A model generated the notes under the pieces. The model was not told the DNA's origin and did not search any database. It was given only the letters and a program-made list of their open reading frames with translations. Position numbers and translations under genes: made by a program. 64,000 nucleotides of DNA from Sisyra terminalis (taxonomy: Eukaryota; Arthropoda; Insecta; Neuroptera; Sisyridae), in NCBI GenBank assembly GCA_958496175.1, contig OY292278.1:45136001-45200000 (forward strand), in the 5' to 3' direction. Positions 39,201 through 50,008 of this stretch are shown here, in pieces (within the stretch, counting starts at the first letter, position 1; every line of letters starts with the position of its first letter).

Positions 39201-42200
39201 AAGCTACGTCGGTCAGACTAGAAGACAAATAAGGGTTAGGTATAAGGAACATTTGGCAAACATAAAATATGCAAGAGTGGAAAAATCATGTGTGGCAGAA
39301 CATGCACTGGGAAACAGGGCATACATTTGCAGAAGCTAGACCTCTAAAAAGGGTTCAAAAAACCGCACAAACCGATTGGATACACTCGAAAGCATTGAAA
39401 TTGTTAAAAGAAAGGGAAAGGTACTAAATTGGGAAAATGGATTAATTCAAAATTCGGCACTTTTCGGGTTACTTACGAAGGATTTGGTGAAAGTAAGGAA
39501 ATTTGGGACCCCCCCTCCATAATCACATCGCAAAAAAAAGGCACGACCTTTAAATTGAGGTCAATCCGTGACTATTTTGTGAATCACCACAACGCAGTTA
39601 CGAAGTGATCCAGACTACTTGATGACCGCTTGGTAATCGAAATACGTATCTGGGCAATATATTATTATATTATATTATTAAAATAGCTGATCCCCGCGAC
39701 TTCGTCTGCGTAACGTATTTTATTTTTCTTATTTTTATTACGAAAAATATAATCATACTTAAAAGCACTTCACACTCTTGAAAAAGACATATTTAATAAA
39801 CTGATACAAAGAATAGAATATTTGTATGTAATAATCAATTAATTTTCAAAAAATATTTATAAATATCTAAAAAGAGCATGTTCAATTGCGTATACCTGCG
39901 GTAGGCATACCTACCGTAAACCAAATAATCTATAAAATCAATCAGTATCTATACATAAAAAAATATCGCCAAGATCAATAAATTCGGTCTTAATTACGAC
40001 TAAAAAAAGTCGAAAATTATCAAAATACTCCCGTCAAAAGAACCCCATCTCATTGTTTCGATTCCTGAATGAACCTTTTTTCAAGAACTATTACACTATT
40101 GTACTGTACAACACAGCCGCGAAATTGAAATTTGTACAATTGCACGAAACCCAATTCTTCCATAATCATGTATAACCATTGGGTCAAAAAAATCGATTAT
40201 TTTTTTTTTACAAGTGACACGGAAAAATGGATTGCTAGACACCTTAAAAAAATTTACACCAAGTATGAGCTCTTAATTTTAATAGGAAGATCCTCCGCAT
40301 CGCAGTTTTGTATTTTTTTCTCAGTCCAATAGAAAAAAATTCATACCTCATCATTTATCGATTGTACAGAAAAATGTTTTGAAAGAATTTTTAAGGAAAT
40401 TTAATGCTCTACAAAAAAGGTATCTTATATTTTTTCCGTAGGCCTCACCATTTGAAAGATATTAAGGATTTAATTTTGATTATTTTTAGACAAATTTCAT
40501 TTTTGTTTATGAATTTTATAACTCGACAATAAATGACTCTTATACAATGCGCAATACAAATTTTTGTTGGATATTAACTGTTCTATAAAAATGGTTTCTT
40601 ATGTTTTGGCGATTAAATTAACCCTTCAAAAGATATTCATCATCAAAATTTCATGTGTACGGGTTTTAAAATTTTTGATTAGATATTCGAATAATTTCAA
40701 TTTAATTTATAATTTTTGAAAAAATTTACACGAATTTTAATTTTTATCACATGAGAAACTTCAAAATATTTTTCAAGTTTGTTTTTTATGCTTAAGTATA
40801 TTTGTCTCCATTTAAAAAAAATAAATTGTACATTATTTATCCCTTAGTTAAATATTTATTAATAAAAAAAGTAAAGTTTTCATTATACATATATTATGAT
40901 ATATTTCAGTATTAGAGAAAAACAATGTCCAATTAGTTATATAAAAGTATTTTATTTCAATTTTCAAAAAAGTTTATGTTGTAAGTTGGGTAATTTTTTC
41001 GATAAATTAAATTGAAATTATTCGAATATCTCATCAAAAACTTTTAAAATCCGTACACATGAAAATTTGATGATGAATATCTTTTGAAGGGTTAATTTAA
41101 TCGCCAAAACATAAGAAACCATTTTTATAGAACAGTTAATTTCCAACAAAAATTTGTATTGCGCATTGTATAAGTCATTTATTGTCGAGTTATAAAATTC
41201 ATAAACAAAAATGAAATTTGTCATAAAATAATCAAAAGCGTATTTTGTAGAGAATTAAATTTCCTAAAAAATTCTGTCAAATCATTTTTCTGTACAATCG
41301 ATAAATGATGAGGTATGAATTTTTTTCTATTGGACTGAGAAAAAAATACAAAACTGCGATGCGGAGGATCTTCCTATTAAAATTAAGAGCTCATACTTGG
41401 TGAGAATTTTTTTAAGGTGTCTAGCAACCCATTTTTCCGTGTCACTTGTAAAAAAAAATAATCGATTTTTTGACCCACCCTAATACCTAACGTGAACCAA
41501 TTAATCCGTAAATCAATCAGCATCTATACATAAAGAAAAACTATCCATCCAAATCCATAAAATTTTTAAATTTTTGAGTTTATGGAATCTGAATATCCGA
41601 TACGTAAGCAATTACGCTATTAACATCAACTATGTGTCTTATATATTTAGAGGTTTATATTTCAAAGAGGCAATTTTTTAAACTTTAAATTGAATTTACT
41701 GTGCTTTTTATCAGTTCAACTAGATATATTTTTACAGATTATTTTTTAACTTTTAATTACCTTTCCAATGATAAACTCACTTGTCTAAAGTAAAAATGTC
41801 TGTTTTCATCCCTAGGGAATACCTTCCCTTATTATTTTTTTGGAATGATAAGTAGCCTATAGTATGTGGAAAATTGTGTTGTATCTTAATATCAAATTTC
41901 ATTAAATTCGGTTGTTCTGTTCTTTAGTTAAATCGGGACATACAGACAGACAGACAGACAAAAAATTTAAAAAATGTTAAATTCGAAATAAGGGCCTCTT
42001 GAAACAAATATTTACCCTAAATTTGGGTTAAAAATCGAAATGTACAGACAGATGTAAGAATTTTATATATTAGTATAGATTATATTAAATTATACTACAT
42101 AAATTGGACCGCAATATATTCTATATATTGTATACACAGCATAGTAATTAGTTGAACAAAATATGGCTTCAAATTCCTCAGTCCAAAGATCGGAAAATTC

Positions 42201-45200
42201 GAATGAAAATCCCGAAAATTTTTGTAGGGTCTTTCCAAAGTTCGTAATATTATCTATCGAACAACTGTTTTCGGTATTACTATGATAGTCGTTGGATTTA
42301 TTTTGATATTTTTTTCGGATTTAAAACAAGGACCCAAAGAGTTCACCGGAGTGACACTGGATGTGACAAATCAGCATGTAAATCATACATATATGTCAAC
42401 TGGGAATTTTTGAAAAAAAAAAACTTTTTTTCTAGATGTGGGGACGAATTAATCAATTGGTGTTTCAGCGAACTTTGCCGGGAATTATCATTAATATAGG
42501 GGCGTACGCGCCGGAAATGTCAACGGCCAACATCAATGCCCTATTGGGCAGCCTATTGTATTTATCATTATTGCTAATTTTTTCAATTTGGGTCAACACT
42601 TACATCAGCTACATTCGGTATCATTATGTGAACCTAAATGTGTATTGTTTGACGACCAGTGGTAAGATATATTCGATGGATTGAAACACAAAAATTGATC
42701 TCTAATGTTTTAATTTGATGAATAGGTTTTGAAATACTCTTTGCCCTGTTTCCGGATATGTTGACGAAGTTCGTTCCGTGGCCCATGTTTTTCAGTTTCA
42801 TGTACTATGTTAGTTTGTTTTGTTTTACCACCAGCAATATGGTTATCAGTGTTTCCTGCATTTTGGACTCCATAATTGATGTCAACAATAAGTTACTGAA
42901 ATTTCGATATCATATATGTTTTGTGATTTGTTCAGGATGCGGATTGTTATCGCTGGGTTTTCTCACTCAAGTAAGTGGTAGAAATTTTTATTGATGGTGT
43001 TGGGGGGGAGGGGTAAGATTGTAACTGAAAGAGGTTTGGTGTTTGGAAATAGTTCACAAAAGGTTTCACTAAAATTGCTTATAGAAAAGACTAACTTACG
43101 CCTTCTTCCACTTCTGGATAAAGACCTCTTCCATTTATCTCCATTCCTTTTGGTCATTTACTGCTTGGACCAGACTCATGGCTTTCACCTTCACCAGGTC
43201 ATTGATCTATAAAATTTATAAATATATTAATTTGTGACTTATCCCAGAAGAAAAAACGAATTTGGGGAACGTATGGATATGGATTAGGTATATCTTTATA
43301 GCATACCCTTTCGAAATAGTAACTTCTTCTTTACTGTTAATTAAGAGCCCTAGACTTTACGAGGATAATAACAGGATGAACATTTTGACGGGTCAAGCAA
43401 TTTGCGATGAATTTGACGTAATCAATTTTAAATCCTTCTAATCATTGATATTTTTTTTCTGCTGGGATTTTCAGGATGGGATAAATTCTGCTTTAACTCT
43501 GTAGCCTGATGGTTAATTGTGTTTCCCTATTTCATTAAGTTAAGACTGAGAGTCGGGTAAACCTGTGCAACCGGCCTACCAGGTGTTTTTTTGAATATTT
43601 CAGGTCCCAAGTTCTGTATGTTTCCATTGATTTAGAGAAACGCATTTCCATGGAATACAAGAACCGATTTTAGTCTTTACCTCGGAGAATTTGTATTGTA
43701 AAGTTATATGGATTCCAAAGGCCAGTTTAATTATGGCATTATAAATCATCAATTTTTAACATTGATAATAATTTTTACATTGATAACATTGATAAACATC
43801 ATTTCACCCAAGAAACCAAAAATGGCAGCTTACAACAGTCTTCTATTACCAAAGGCTTACCAAAGCTCGTGAAGAAGAAATTAAGATAATTAAACATATT
43901 AACTAACGGGCAAAACAGCTCAATCGTAGATAAAATAATATCAAAATTTACTAAAAAAATCATTCTTCCAACTCCACCAAAAGAAAAAAAAAATATATAA
44001 AATCAAACTTCAAAAATATATTTAATTTTACAATCGCCAATTTCCTAAAGAAAAATAACATCAATATCGCATTTTCAACAAACAATAACTTGATTAAAAT
44101 TCGGAAACCATTGGAGAACAACCAAATAATAACGAAAAATAAAACCGGAATATATAAAATTAAATGTGGTTACTGTGAAAAATTCTACATTGGCCAAACT
44201 GGTAGATCTTTCGGAACAAGATATAAGGAACATAAAGATATGCAGAAGATACAAGAATTATGTCATTGGTTAAAATCTATAAAGTTTTAGTAACAAATTC
44301 ACTGATTGGTCGAATTTAAGATTGAGTTTTGAACGGTGTGATATGATTGGCCCATGCATCCTGCGCCATTCAAACTACAGTGCCTTGATTTGTACAAAGT
44401 AAGCTTAGTGTTTCTCGTTTAAAGTGACTTTTGAGTTCAGAACATTTGGAACGATATTTCTTTCGATTTATAATTCATATATCGCAAAGAAAATTATTGT
44501 TATTTAAATAATTTGTCTGTCTAACTCTTAATTATAATCCGGAATTAATATTTTTCAATTTAAAGTTTACTTTTGAGGGTGACGATCGTTGATTTTGTAA
44601 GGGTTATTTTTCTTCGCACAATTAAGACCTTCGGTCTTAATAAAGATCCATAAACTGAGAACCATAAAAAATTTTTCTTGTCATATTTTGGCAACTTATT
44701 TTCTTATTCTAATTTTGATCATTATCGCGATCAACGATCATTGGTCGTTATTGTTTTTAAAGCGAAATTTTGGCTTACGATTACGAAGTCTTCGAATGAA
44801 GTCCAATAAGTCTTTTTCACTGTTCGCATTTATGATTGTATCGTCTACGAATCGAAGGATGGAAAATCGCTTTCCACCAATTTTAATTCCACTATTTTAC
44901 TCCTCCAAAGTGAGTTCCTGTATAATCTCCCCTGCAACAACTTCAAATTATACAAAACACCATTATGACGAAAATCATCAATGCTTAAATTTCGAAAGAA
45001 ATTTTAAGCCCCTACATATTTGCATGAAAGGATCACATATGAACACCCTGGAAGAATATGAAATATACAAAGCCCACAAACTAGATCGAAACAACATCCT
45101 TAACGATAAATTATATAAAACAAACAACCTATATGAAATTTGTTTACAATTGATAAAATAATCATTACCTGATGATGATAGCCAAAAACTGTTGAAACAC

Positions 45201-48200
45201 GTCGTAATAAAGAAGAAATTGAGCCAGAGGACAAATATTATTATTCAATAATTTAACAGCAACTTACTGTCCAAAAATCAGTTTAAATCTCTTTTCTACA
45301 GCTACCATAGTTTTCTCTTTGCTGTTGAAATGAAGCGTCTTTCCAAATAAATACCGGGGAACCTTTCCTCCACCTTTTGGGGAACCGGCTGGTTGTTTAT
45401 TTATACGAAAAGAGGAGGAATTCTGGTAATTTCCCATTTCTTAACCCATTTTTAATGGGTAGAGACTAGCAACTTGCAGTTTCTTCGGCACTACAGAAAA
45501 GCTGCAAGTAGAACGTTTCACAAATTGCATAGTAATGGTTTTAGTCTTGATTGACATTTGCCAATGAAATATTTGTATTCATTGTAACGATTACAAACAT
45601 CACACACATTGGATTATATATTTTTATTTTAATCTTATTTACCGTCGGTTTTTGTAACTTCTAAGGTCTTTAGCGACTCTAGGGTTAAAGAAAATCCGCA
45701 ACCGAGAAATATTGAAAATTTGCTCGATATGAGGATCGAACCCAATACCTACTGGTTTTGGAAAGGTTATCTTGACTACTCGGCCACCAGCTGATTATTA
45801 TAATTTAACTAATAAATTTTCACCATTTTCTTGTAAGATTTGAAGTTTTCATCAGCTCTAGAACTCATAACGGATAAACTTTTAACATCCACTTATATAA
45901 TTGATTTAGAATAATCTGAACTTTTTTTGGTCCCTTGATACTACAGTAGACTGATTCAAAAAAAATGATGAATTTTTTCTTCTTAATTATATCGAAAATA
46001 TTGTTGGAAATAACAAAAAAAAAATCCTGTGAAAGTTTAAGCTCTTAATATTAATATTAAGAGGTGCCGCATCGCAAATTTCGATTTTCAATTTAAATAA
46101 CATGGGAACAATATTGTCTTGCACTTTGGAATTTTATAGCTCACGTTGGTGACAATATTTCGAAATGACCAAGGTATATTCTTGTAGAAAATTGAACGAT
46201 CTACAAAACAGGTAGTCTTACAAGTTTTTGATATATTTATTCCTTCAAAAGTTATTCGAGGTCAAAGTTGAACTAAAGAGAAATTTTAATATTTTTTCAA
46301 TTTTTGATGCAACCATCAATTTTACGAGAAAATTTTGCAGGACATTTTTTGTAGAGCACTTTTTTCCTATAACTTATCTCTATAAAAGTTGTTGATATTT
46401 TTCACAGATCCTAAGTTATTTAATTAAAATAAAAAAAATAATTTTTATCATATGTTAAAAATATAATAATTCAGGGAATATTATTATTTTAAAACAATAA
46501 AATTACGAATATTTTCAGTGTAATGCAAAAAACTTAGGACCTGTAAAAAAAATGAAAGTTTTTTATAGAGATAAGTTATAGAAAGAAAAGTGCTCTACAA
46601 AAAATGTCCTATAAAATTTTCTCATAAAGTTGATGGTTGCGTCAAAAAATTGAAAAAATATTAAAATTTCTCTTTAGTTCAACTTTAACCTTGAATAACT
46701 TTTGAAGGAACAAATATATCAAAAAGTTGTACGAGACCTTTTTTGTAGATCATTTAATTTTCTACAAGAATATACCTTGGTCATTCCGAAATATTATCAC
46801 CAACGTGAGCTATAAAATTTCAAAGTGCAAGAGAATATTGTTCCCATGTTGTTTAAATGGAAAATCGAAATTTGCGATGCGGCATCTCTTAATATTAATA
46901 TTAAGAGATTAAACTTTCATACGATTTTTTTTTGTCATTCCCAACAATATTTTCGATTTAATTAAGAAAAAAAAATCATCATTTTTTTTGAACCAGTCTA
47001 TACTACACGGATGTTTTTATTGCCCACAATTTAATTATTATATTTAAAAAGACAAGGACTTAAACAACATGGATTGGAGATAACTTATAATTGTTCGCTA
47101 TTTTTCATTTATATTGTTGTAAGTTATTCTTCGGTTAGTTACCAATCAGTGTACTGTACTTTTGGCGTCCTAAGATCCACTTCTGGATAGAGATTTGGAA
47201 GAGGTCTTTTTGGATCACTCGGATACAATTTCTGCTGGCCCCCTTCACCAGATTGTCTGCCCCATCTCAATGATGACCTTCTTAGTCTCTAAGGAGTACT
47301 CTAAGCAATTCTGAGCTTAATTTGTTGATCGAAACTGGATCCAATCCATTTAGGTTATAAAAATCTATTGAAAAAATTTTTTGATGTGAAAAAAAGTTAA
47401 TTGAATTCAAGGTTTATAAAATACACAGGTGGCCTCATGGTGGCTACGTGACATATCCAGAAGAAATTTGTACATATCTTCAGACTGATTCAATTTCAAA
47501 ATTCTTCGTATGACGTCATTTTTTTTTTCGAATGGAGCAACCTGTGTAATTTACAAACCTTGAATTGAATTTTCATATTATTAATGTTTTCGTGAATAAT
47601 TTTCAATCTACTCTAAGGTAAAAAGAATGGAAGATGACCACTATAGATCTTTACTTTTATCCTTCAGATCTATGTTACCTACTCATTTTTTTTTTAACAT
47701 TTTATATGAATAGTTTGCCCGATATATTCGAGATACATGGTTTGGATTTATGGATCGTTTGATCGTTTGCTTGGTGATGTGTATCTTTTTAATCACAGTC
47801 TTTTGGATCTATGGCGTCGATCAAATCGTTACCGACATTGGATTTTTGTACAAGCAAGACATGTCCTTAAATATTTGGGTGTACTGTTGGCGGTTTTTAC
47901 CATTTGTGGTTTTGGTATTTTTTTTTTTTGGTATTTTAAATATTCTGCTTAAAAGATTAATGTGTAAATTTTTAGATCCAATTGGTTTATGTGTGTACCG
48001 AATTTCAGTTTATGATGAACTTTATATCATTTACGACCGTAATTCGCGGGGTTTACTTTGCTTTTTTCGTCTTAATAATGATTCCGATTCCCATCGGTGC
48101 TGTGTACGTCTATTTACGGTTTATTGGCAAATATGAAAAGCATGACTTACCGAAAATTTTCAAGCCCACAATGGCGTGGGGACCTAGCGACAAAGAGTTG

Positions 48201-48383
48201 CGACGTCTTCGGCAACACCACAATCCAACAAAGGAAATCCGTTACAAATGTGAAAATTATCAATGCAAACACAAATGTCTGTTCAAATCGAAACGATTAC
48301 AGCGGGAAATTGATCGTTTGGAAGCCAATCGATTGTTGTACGAGGATAATCTTGAACTTACTACGTTAACAAAAAGAAACTAG
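36224..48383 (+). CDS. Divergent SLC6-family (neurotransmitter:sodium symporter-like) transporter, 9 exons
   Basis: Membrane protein of 646 residues that I reconstructed from nine coding exons: 36224-36259, 36323-36446, 36501-36632, 36684-37102, 42228-42377, 42436-42661, 42726-42970, 47714-47914 and 47976-48383. Every intron is GT-AG and the frame is kept throughout. Family hallmarks: GTPL and LGKYSQCG (residues 68-85), CPIFKGVGY (93-101), PPWYNC opening the large extracellular loop 2 with several cysteines and an NCT glycosylation site (133-142), FPDMLTKFVPWPMFFSF around TM7-8, FWIYGVDQIVTDI of TM10 (474-486), and the C-terminal AWGP (578-581) after TM12. Length is normal for SLC6. Odd: the TM1 sodium/substrate motif (canonically GLGNVWRFPY) reads QQAGNCTDLTTF, so classical Na+-coupled transport is doubtful and the substrate cannot be named. 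The long introns 4 and 7 are filled with transposons. Start chosen at 36224 because the exon 1 donor ACG|GTGGGA joins in frame to exon 2. Confidence 0.85.
37303..37975. mobile_element. Truncated foldback element P4 (TAGGGTGATT end)
   Basis: The left end TAGGGTGATTTTTTTTT is followed by GAAATTTTGTTGGAAATACC, a GAAAGTTTGAACCCTTAATATTAA word and GCTCTACAAAAGTGCCC. The arm folds back around 37765 and the right arm breaks off at about 37975, so its outer 300 bp are lost. Relative of P5. Confidence 0.75.
38064..38120 (-). ncRNA. Decayed hammerhead-like motif H5
   Basis: Minus strand: TTGATGA instead of CTGATGA, stem II ACTG/CAGT with a long loop, CAAAA in place of GAAA, then TACGTATCTGG. Related to H4 by inversion. 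Core mutations suggest it is inactive. Confidence 0.4.
38320..39091. mobile_element. Foldback element P5 with 8-bp target duplication
   Basis: Palindrome of 772 bp, ends TAGGGTAATTTTT and AAAATCACTCTA. Flanked by ATGGATAT (38312-38319) and CTGGATAT (39092-39099), an 8-bp target duplication with one mismatch. Removing the element and one duplicate restores the Penelope reading frame. The 8-bp duplication and TAGGG ends point to the hAT superfamily (inference). Arms contain GAAAGTTTGAGCTCTTAATATTAATATTAAG-type core and a TGCTCTACAAAAGTGCC block. Confidence 0.88.
39610..39653 (+). ncRNA. Decayed hammerhead-like motif H4
   Basis: Plus strand: stem I CCAGA/TCTGG, TTGATGA (39619-39625; first core C changed to T), GAAAT and ACGTA. 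Stem II is shortened by a deletion relative to H5. Probably inactive. Confidence 0.42.
39685..42065. mobile_element. Unclassified dispersed element split by foldback P6
   Basis: Begins near TAGCTGATCCCCGCGACTTCG and ends with CAGACAGACAGACAGAC (41943-41960) and TATATTAGTATAGATTAT. Similar start sequences are common in dispersed insect repeats; I cannot name the class. No coding frame is left. Interrupted by P6 at about 40178-41482. Confidence 0.45.
40178..41482. mobile_element. Foldback element P6 (TGGGTCAAAAAATCGATT family)
   Basis: Imperfect palindrome of about 1.3 kb. The right end is TTTTTTGACCCACCCTA. The left end has lost or mutated its outermost bases (CATTGGGTCAAAAAA). Arms contain GAGCTCTTAATTTTAATAGG, CTCCGCATCGCAG and GCTCTACAAAAAAGG. 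Centre near 40830. No clear target duplication. Confidence 0.8.
44738..44890 (-). pseudogene. LINE reverse transcriptase fragment (FVDD box)
   Basis: The minus strand reads GIKIGGKRFSILRFVDDTII then NANSEKDLLDFIRRL. This is the palm motif of non-LTR reverse transcriptases (usually LRFADD; here FVDD). Only about 50 residues remain. It lies inside the segment (about 44285-44935) that splits the GIY-YIG domain of Penelope remnant B, so it arrived later. Confidence 0.65.
45164..45208 (+). ncRNA. Hammerhead ribozyme, minimal type I (HHR-B)
   Basis: Stem I ATTAC (45164-45168) pairs perfectly with GTAAT (45204-45208). Core CTGATGA is at 45169-45175, and stem II GATAG (45177-45181) pairs with CTGTT (45189-45193). 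GAAAC at 45194-45198 is followed by ACGTC, with the cleavage site after GTC at 45101-45103 plus 100 (45203). All invariant core bases are present; stem III is a single pair, as described for hammerheads of Penelope-like elements. It lies three bases after the Penelope stop codon. Confidence 0.72.
45730..45790 (-). other. tRNA-like sequence in intron 7 (T5)
   Basis: Minus strand: A box TGGCCGAGTAG (45776-45786) and B box GGGTTCGATCC (45732-45743) at tRNA-like spacing. Likely the head of a tRNA-derived SINE whose body would extend toward 45640. Not a functional tRNA as far as I can fold it. Confidence 0.5.
45947..47000. mobile_element. Foldback element P2 (TAGACTGATTC family)
   Basis: Palindrome of 1054 bp with ends TAGACTGATTCAAAAA and TTTTGAACCAGTCTA. 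Flanks TACTACAG (45939-45946) and TACTACAC (47001-47008) are an 8-bp target duplication with one mismatch. Arms are close copies of P1, including AAGCTCTTAATATTAATATT and CCGCATCGCAAATTTCG. A plus-strand open frame at 46727-46912 is a by-product of the palindrome. Confidence 0.88.
47404..47566. mobile_element. Small palindromic MITE in intron 7
   Basis: ATTCAAGGTTTATAAAATAC plus ACAGGT at the left is mirrored by ACCTGTGTAATTTACAAACC plus TTGAAT at the right. About 163 bp, no coding capacity. The central part contains ATGACGTCAT. Family not recognised. Confidence 0.65.
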
Positions 48384-48461
48384 ATGAAGAAAAGAAAACA
48401 TTTTCATTAGAAAATAGTTTATTTTAATGTTAAAAGATTTTTCTTCCATATTTTTTGGTCC

Positions 48462-48467
48462 AATAAA
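48462..48467 (+). promoter_or_regulatory. AATAAA polyadenylation signal of the SLC6-like gene
   Basis: The first AATAAA after the stop codon lies 79 bp downstream of it, followed by T-rich sequence. A typical position for a short insect 3' UTR. Confidence 0.6.
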
Positions 48468-49351
48468 ATATTTATAAAGTTAACGTGCAAGTTATCAATC
48501 ATTTTTTTTTATATATTTTTAATGTTTCTATTTTTGGATTTTTTGATAAAACATATTCAAATTTTGGTCCAGCTACTAGCAGTAATTGAAAGATTTTTAC
48601 TTAAGATTTTTTTTTGTAGTAAAATAAGTTTAGAGTTATTTTATTTTACAGCAAAAGCTTTACAAAATAATGTTATTATATAATTTACTGAACTAATAGT
48701 GAAGCTTTTAAAGCTCGAGAATATTTTTTTTGTTTGCACATTAAAAGCTCAAAGAAAATTGATAAGGTTAAGAAAATTGTTGGGGCTTTCATCGGAGGAA
48801 AGCAAGAAAATGAGTTTATAAGTAACAAAATCAAAATAACGGTTCTAATACTGTTATTAACGTTGAGTCAATACTTTTTATGAGTACATATTAATAATGT
48901 ATCATTAATTCATTTTAGATGAAAATTTGTTATCAAATTTATCAACTAATTGCAACTTTTTCAGCAACAAAATAAAAGAAATATGTAATTTAAAATTTAT
49001 ACCTAGAAATCTGTTTTTTGGGACCAGAAAACCCACATGTAATTATTGAAATACCGATGCACCTGTAAAGAGTGGCTGGTTGATGTATTTTTTGGTACAA
49101 AAGTATCATTGGATAATTTTTCTTTGAAAATAAGCAAGGAGCCGCCGTTCTTGTTAAAGTCCAGCGTTTCTGTGCCATGTTAAAGGTTTTTTTTTTCAAA
49201 AATTAAAGAGAATAACTTGGATGACATTTGGTTCCAGAATAATCAATCTTTTGGGCTGTTTTTTCGAAAATTGTATAATTCGGAACTCTGGTTAATTGCC
49301 CATCAAGAAGCTGCGGGATTTATTACCGTTGAACATCTAGTGGGATGTTTA
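48468..49351. other. Stretch without recognised genes
   Basis: AT-rich sequence downstream of the SLC6-like gene. Short frames near 48990-49199 (minus) and 49217-49417 (plus) show no recognised family; the latter runs into a MITE. Confidence 0.4.
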
Positions 49352-49536
49352 AGCAGGTCATTCACGCTCCGACTTGGAGTTCACCTAGTCGGACTACTAG
49401 TTGGATCGCCTAAATGATCCGACTAGTCTGACAAGACATTCAACTTCCATCAATACCATTCACGGTTCGACTTTAGATCCAACTTCGAAAGTCAGACCAC
49501 TAGTTGGACTGCAAGTCGGAGCTTGAATGGCCTGCT
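49352..49536. mobile_element. Harbinger-like MITE with TTA target duplication
   Basis: 185-bp element with terminal repeats AGCAGGTCATTCACGCTCCG and the complement ending GAATGGCCTGCT, flanked on both sides by TTA (49349-49351 and 49537-49539). TTA/TAA 3-bp duplications are typical of PIF/Harbinger. The inner part also contains ACTAGTTGGA in both orientations. GC-rich compared with its surroundings. Confidence 0.7.
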
Positions 49537-50008
49537 TTAGAAAAGTGTTAATTTAAATCATCCAAAGACAATTAACACCTTGAAGCATGAAATCAAAGTT
49601 GCCCAGAGACTCAAATAATCGGAAATGTACTAAAATATTGGGTCAACAAAATGACTACTGTAAATCCAATCGTTGAAGCAATTTAAATGATTTCGTATTG
49701 TATTCATAAATGAAAAGGTTCAATATTATCATGATTCCAAAATTTTGAAAAAAATATGAATTTATCTTTATTTTAAATGGTCCAACTCTGCATATAAAAA
49801 TAAGGTGTTGGCATCTCTTTTTTATGATATATATGATTTCTTTGTCTTACCTTTCCGGGTTAAGAATTTGGCTAAGTTCATGTAAGAAGCTATGATAAAA
49901 ATTTTCAAGTGGTCCCCAATCATATATCCGCGGCACTAAGTCTTACACGTGCCTACTGATCACTTTAAAAAAATACTGAATTAACTTACAAATTACAACA
50001 ATATACAA

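Larger units (their letters stand above)
38040..39660 (+). mobile_element. Penelope-like retroelement remnant A (C-terminal GIY-YIG part)
   Basis: Reading the plus strand around foldback P5 (removed), the frame gives a PFEEK...RDFPKNRKDME...WNKG stretch, then YTTKKLGGFFNGSKN, then SGIYEIPCTGCDKSYVGQTR, RVRYKEH and EKSCVAEHAL. This is the end of a Penelope-like polyprotein: the RT tail and the GIY-YIG nuclease with its CxxC and catalytic arginine region. Frame breaks follow at about 39340; homology continues (KLLKEREKVLNWENG) to about 39520. The flanks 38040-38150 and 39545-39660 are inverted copies of each other and hold decayed hammerheads, as expected for Penelope terminal repeats. The RT domain itself is absent. 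Lies in intron 4 of the SLC6-like gene. Confidence 0.75.
37238..42132. repeat. Outer inverted repeat enclosing the transposon nest in intron 4
   Basis: About 62 bp at 37238-37300 (from GTGTATACAATATATAGAAT through CCAATTTATGTAGTATAATT) recurs in reverse complement at about 42070-42132. The pair encloses a foldback, a Penelope-like remnant and another dispersed element. It may be the end pair of an old foldback that was later filled by insertions. Confidence 0.75.
43840..45245 (+). mobile_element. Penelope-like retroelement remnant B
   Basis: The plus-strand frame at 44090-44290 reads TGIYKIKCGYCEKFYIGQTG then RSFGTRYKEH: a GIY-YIG nuclease with its CxxC knuckle. Upstream (about 43929-44090) VDKIISKFTKKI and FTIANFLKKNNINIAFSTNN are the preceding RT tail, with frame breaks. 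After an inserted LINE fragment, the frame resumes at about 44935 with KHHYDENHQC, then MNTLEEYEIYKAHKLDRNNI and LNDKLY, the conserved end of Penelope-like polyproteins, and a stop at 45161. A well-formed hammerhead follows directly. Lies in intron 7 of the SLC6-like gene. The polymerase core is missing, so it is dead. Confidence 0.8.

Noticed and set aside
26020..47000. Many open frames inside foldback elements (for example 37744-37977, 46727-46912, 41018-41224).
   Set aside because: They occur as mirrored pairs in palindromes and encode lysine/phenylalanine/isoleucine-rich peptides without homology; composition artefacts.
43030..47330. Similar phrases CCACTTCTGGATA...GAC/GTCTT near 43115 and 47180 as LINE 3' ends.
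   Set aside because: The match is short and I could not find a reading frame or terminal structure to support a class.
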